Source: Deltaproteobacteria bacterium (GTDB taxonomy: Bacteria; Desulfobacterota; Desulfarculia; Adiutricales; Adiutricaceae). Taken from it: DNA of 7,081 bases. Location: positions 1-7,081 of the forward strand of contig JAITQT010000317.1 of the NCBI GenBank assembly GCA_031288745.1, written 5' to 3'. The notes under the pieces are model-generated. The model searched no databases. It worked only from the letters and a program-made list of their open reading frames with translations, and was not told the origin of the DNA. Positions within the stretch are counted from its first letter, which is position 1; every line of letters starts with the position of its first letter. This document shows, in pieces, positions 5,953 through 7,081 of this stretch. The position numbers and the translations under genes are program-made.

Positions 5953-5982
5953 ATGTCTTTTTTAAAAAACACTGCTAAATGA
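5953..5982 (+). CDS. Possible nine-codon leader ORF overlapping the rdgB start
   Basis: ATG at 5953 opens a frame encoding MSFLKNTAK that stops at TGA 5980-5982, overlapping the rdgB ATG as ATGA. AGGTAAG (5943-5949) sits 7 nt (counted from AGG) before this ATG and is a better ribosome binding site than anything in front of the rdgB ATG itself. This suggests translation of rdgB coupled to a leader peptide. An alternative is that the ORF is a frameshifted relic of an older rdgB start, since both begin Met-Ser-Phe. There is no direct proof that it is translated. Confidence 0.3.
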   Translation: MSFLKNTAK

Positions 5983-6596
5983 GCTTTAACAAAATTCTTT
6001 TAGCCTCATCAAACGTTGGAAAAATCGAGGAGTTTAAATCTCTTGGCCCCCCGCTGGGTCTTGAGTTTTTGACTCTAAATCAATTTAACTCTTTATCTTT
6101 GGCCCCTCCAATTGAGCGGGGTTCGAGTTTTTTGGAAAACGCTCTTATTAAGGCCCGCTATTACGCCCAAGCCTTTAAAACTGCGGCTGCAGCCGACGAT
6201 AGTGGGCTTTGCGTTTTGGCCCTTAACGGTGCCCCGGGCCTAGGCTCGGCTCGCTTCGGAGGGCCTAATTTAGACGATCGCGCCCGCTGTCTTCAACTTT
6301 TAAAATTAATGGAATCTATTAGCGATCGCCGGGCCTATTTTTACTCTATCGTGGCTTTAGTTCGCTATGATAGCCCTGGCTATTTATTTTGGGATGGCTA
6401 TTTAGATGGCCTGATTACCGAAAAGATAGAGGGCGACTACGGCTTTGGCTACGACCCTATCTTTAAGCCTTTAGGCTCGGAGTTAACCTTGGCCCAAATC
6501 TCTATAGAGGAAAAAAACTCCCTCTCTCATAGGGCTATAGCCTTGGAAGCTATGAAAAATGACGTGGAACAAGTTCGAGCCTTTTTAAGCGATTAA
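5979..6596 (+). CDS. rdgB: RdgB/HAM1 non-canonical purine NTP pyrophosphatase
   Basis: A cytoplasmic house-cleaning enzyme that hydrolyses dITP, ITP and XTP to the monophosphate and pyrophosphate, keeping deaminated purines out of DNA and RNA. The 205 residues match the usual family length (about 190-210) and all signature motifs are present in order: ASSNVGKIEE (9-18, with N12 and K15 for phosphate contact), ERGSSFLENALIKA (46-59), ADDSGL (72-77, metal and catalytic aspartates), GAPGLGSARFGG (84-95), GFGYDPIF (155-162, base recognition) and KNSLSHRA (179-186, His-Arg). No residue expected to be essential is missing, so it should be functional. The start at 5979 is the only possible one upstream of the first motif, because an in-frame TAA lies just before it. 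The ribosome binding site directly in front is poor, and translation may depend on the overlapping nine-codon leader. It lies 413 nt after the PBP1A gene, too far for tight co-transcription. Confidence 0.93.
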   Translation: MSFNKILLASSNVGKIEEFKSLGPPLGLEFLTLNQFNSLSLAPPIERGSSFLENALIKARYYAQAFKTAAAADDSGLCVLALNGAPGLGSARFGGPNLDDRARCLQLLKLMESISDRRAYFYSIVALVRYDSPGYLFWDGYLDGLITEKIEGDYGFGYDPIFKPLGSELTLAQISIEEKNSLSHRAIALEAMKNDVEQVRAFLSD

Positions 6597-6839
6597 AAAT
6601 CAATTTTTGCTATAAAATTTATATTTCCCACCGGGGCCAAAATAAAAAATCCGATCTCCCACCCTCCCCCCAATGCCCTATCTTTGCTTTTAGCGCCTCT
6701 TGAGTTTTCATAAAGAACTCTAAATATCGACCTGAAGATAAAACTCCAATGAGCATTATTAAGAGCTTTAAAGCTAGCTCTGAAACTCTATTACACTTTG
6801 AAAGCAAAAGCCAGGCGAACCAGGGGCAATTAAAGATCT
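6597..6839. other. Spacer downstream of rdgB
   Basis: No gene is supported here. An AT-only hairpin AAAAAT-CA-ATTTTT overlaps the rdgB stop (6595-6608) and is too weak to call a terminator. A minus-strand frame of 62 codons (6619-6807) is open but has no recognisable motif or ribosome binding site. Confidence 0.4.
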
Positions 6840-6904
6840 GGTGAACAGTTATCTAAGCCTAAAATATACTTTCAATAATGGTAACCGTTCACCAAGTTTT
6901 TTTT
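6840..6904 (+). terminator. Long hairpin with T8 tract (terminator or structured RNA)
   Basis: GGTGAACAGTTATC (6840-6853) pairs with GGTAACCGTTCACC (6880-6893) as a 14-bp RNA stem with one A-C mismatch and one G-U pair, around a 26-nt loop. Three nucleotides later comes a run of eight Ts (6897-6904). Stem plus T-tract fits an intrinsic terminator on the + strand, although the loop is unusually long and the site is about 240 nt past rdgB. A small structured RNA ending here is the alternative. Repeat copy B begins 13 nt after the T-run. Confidence 0.4.
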
Positions 6905-6917
6905 CCCCACGTTGCGG

Positions 6918-6993
6918 CTGGTAGCGACTTTCGAGTTGTAATTAAGTTTTAGCATACCTTAAGATCTTAACATTGATCGTAGCGCAAAAACCC
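6918..6993. repeat. Dispersed repeat, copy B (76 nt)
   Basis: This is the second copy of the element at 5569-5645, in the same orientation. The differences are three C-to-T changes, AA to GT, and one missing A. The stem is kept as CGACT/AGTTG (6925-6929, 6934-6938), with the G-C pair becoming G-U, and the loop becomes TTCG. The palindrome TTAAGATCTTAA is intact at 6959-6970. It follows the hairpin and T-tract, and no gene follows within the remaining 88 nt. Confidence 0.85.
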
Positions 6994-7081
6994 CTCAACT
7001 CCCATGGAGGCTCAATTTGCTTTTACATTTTAGTCCTGCCAGATACAAATAATTTTTTTCAAATGGCATATATTTTGCTCT

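Noticed and set aside
6619..6807. 62-codon minus-strand ORF downstream of rdgB
   Set aside because: No recognisable family and no Shine-Dalgarno sequence. The hydrophobic start followed by a Gly/Trp-rich end does not match a known small protein. It may be a remnant, but nothing supports a gene.
1..7081. tRNA, rRNA, tmRNA, RNase P RNA or CRISPR array
   Set aside because: I looked for conserved rRNA and tmRNA words, cloverleaf-like arms with a T-loop, and regularly spaced repeats, and found none. The only repeats are the two dispersed copies and short inverted or direct repeats.

Overview
The window carries three intact genes, all on the + strand: a Tol-Pal-associated TPR lipoprotein of the CpoB/YbgF family (1780-2484), a class A penicillin-binding protein of the PBP1A type (2959-5565), and the house-cleaning nucleotide pyrophosphatase RdgB/HAM1 (5979-6596). 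Together they cover about 3.9 of 7.1 kb (about 56%), a very low coding density for a bacterium. The remainder is AT-rich or decayed DNA with inverted repeats, one dispersed repeat pair and traces of broken reading frames.

The organism is a diderm (Gram-negative-type) bacterium: it has an outer-membrane-type lipoprotein of the Tol-Pal system and a PBP1A with an OB-like middle region. The 'RSFLLT' variant after the glycosyltransferase GASTITQQ motif resembles, from memory, deltaproteobacterial (Desulfobacterota) PBP1A proteins. Low coding density, stop-riddled gene remnants and a decayed retroelement fit a host-restricted lineage, such as an insect or protist symbiont in genome reduction. Lifestyle and phylum are inferences; the window has no rRNA or marker gene to settle them.

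Layout. 1-856: no intact gene; two overlapping perfect inverted repeats (132-221) and a possible broken frame (239-547). 857-1590, minus strand: probable remnant of a group II intron, with domain-I-like RNA sequence followed by the start of a reverse transcriptase (RT0-like NLL..A...V.RNKGA) interrupted by amber stops and a frameshift. 1591-1779: AT-rich leader. 1780-2484: cpoB. 2485-2958: a spacer that is extremely AT-rich up to about 2627, then more GC-rich with an 18-bp palindrome and a terminator-like hairpin. 2959-5565: PBP1A. 5566-5978: a spacer that starts with copy A of a 77-nt repeat. 5979-6596: rdgB, preceded by a possible nine-codon leader ORF that overlaps its start. 6597-7081: a spacer with a long hairpin plus T-tract and copy B of the repeat.

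Functionally, PBP1A polymerises and cross-links peptidoglycan, and CpoB-family proteins link outer-membrane constriction to class A PBP activity, so these two neighbours plausibly act together in envelope growth or division. RdgB is a separate nucleotide-pool cleaner. The wide spacers suggest three independent transcription units rather than one operon.
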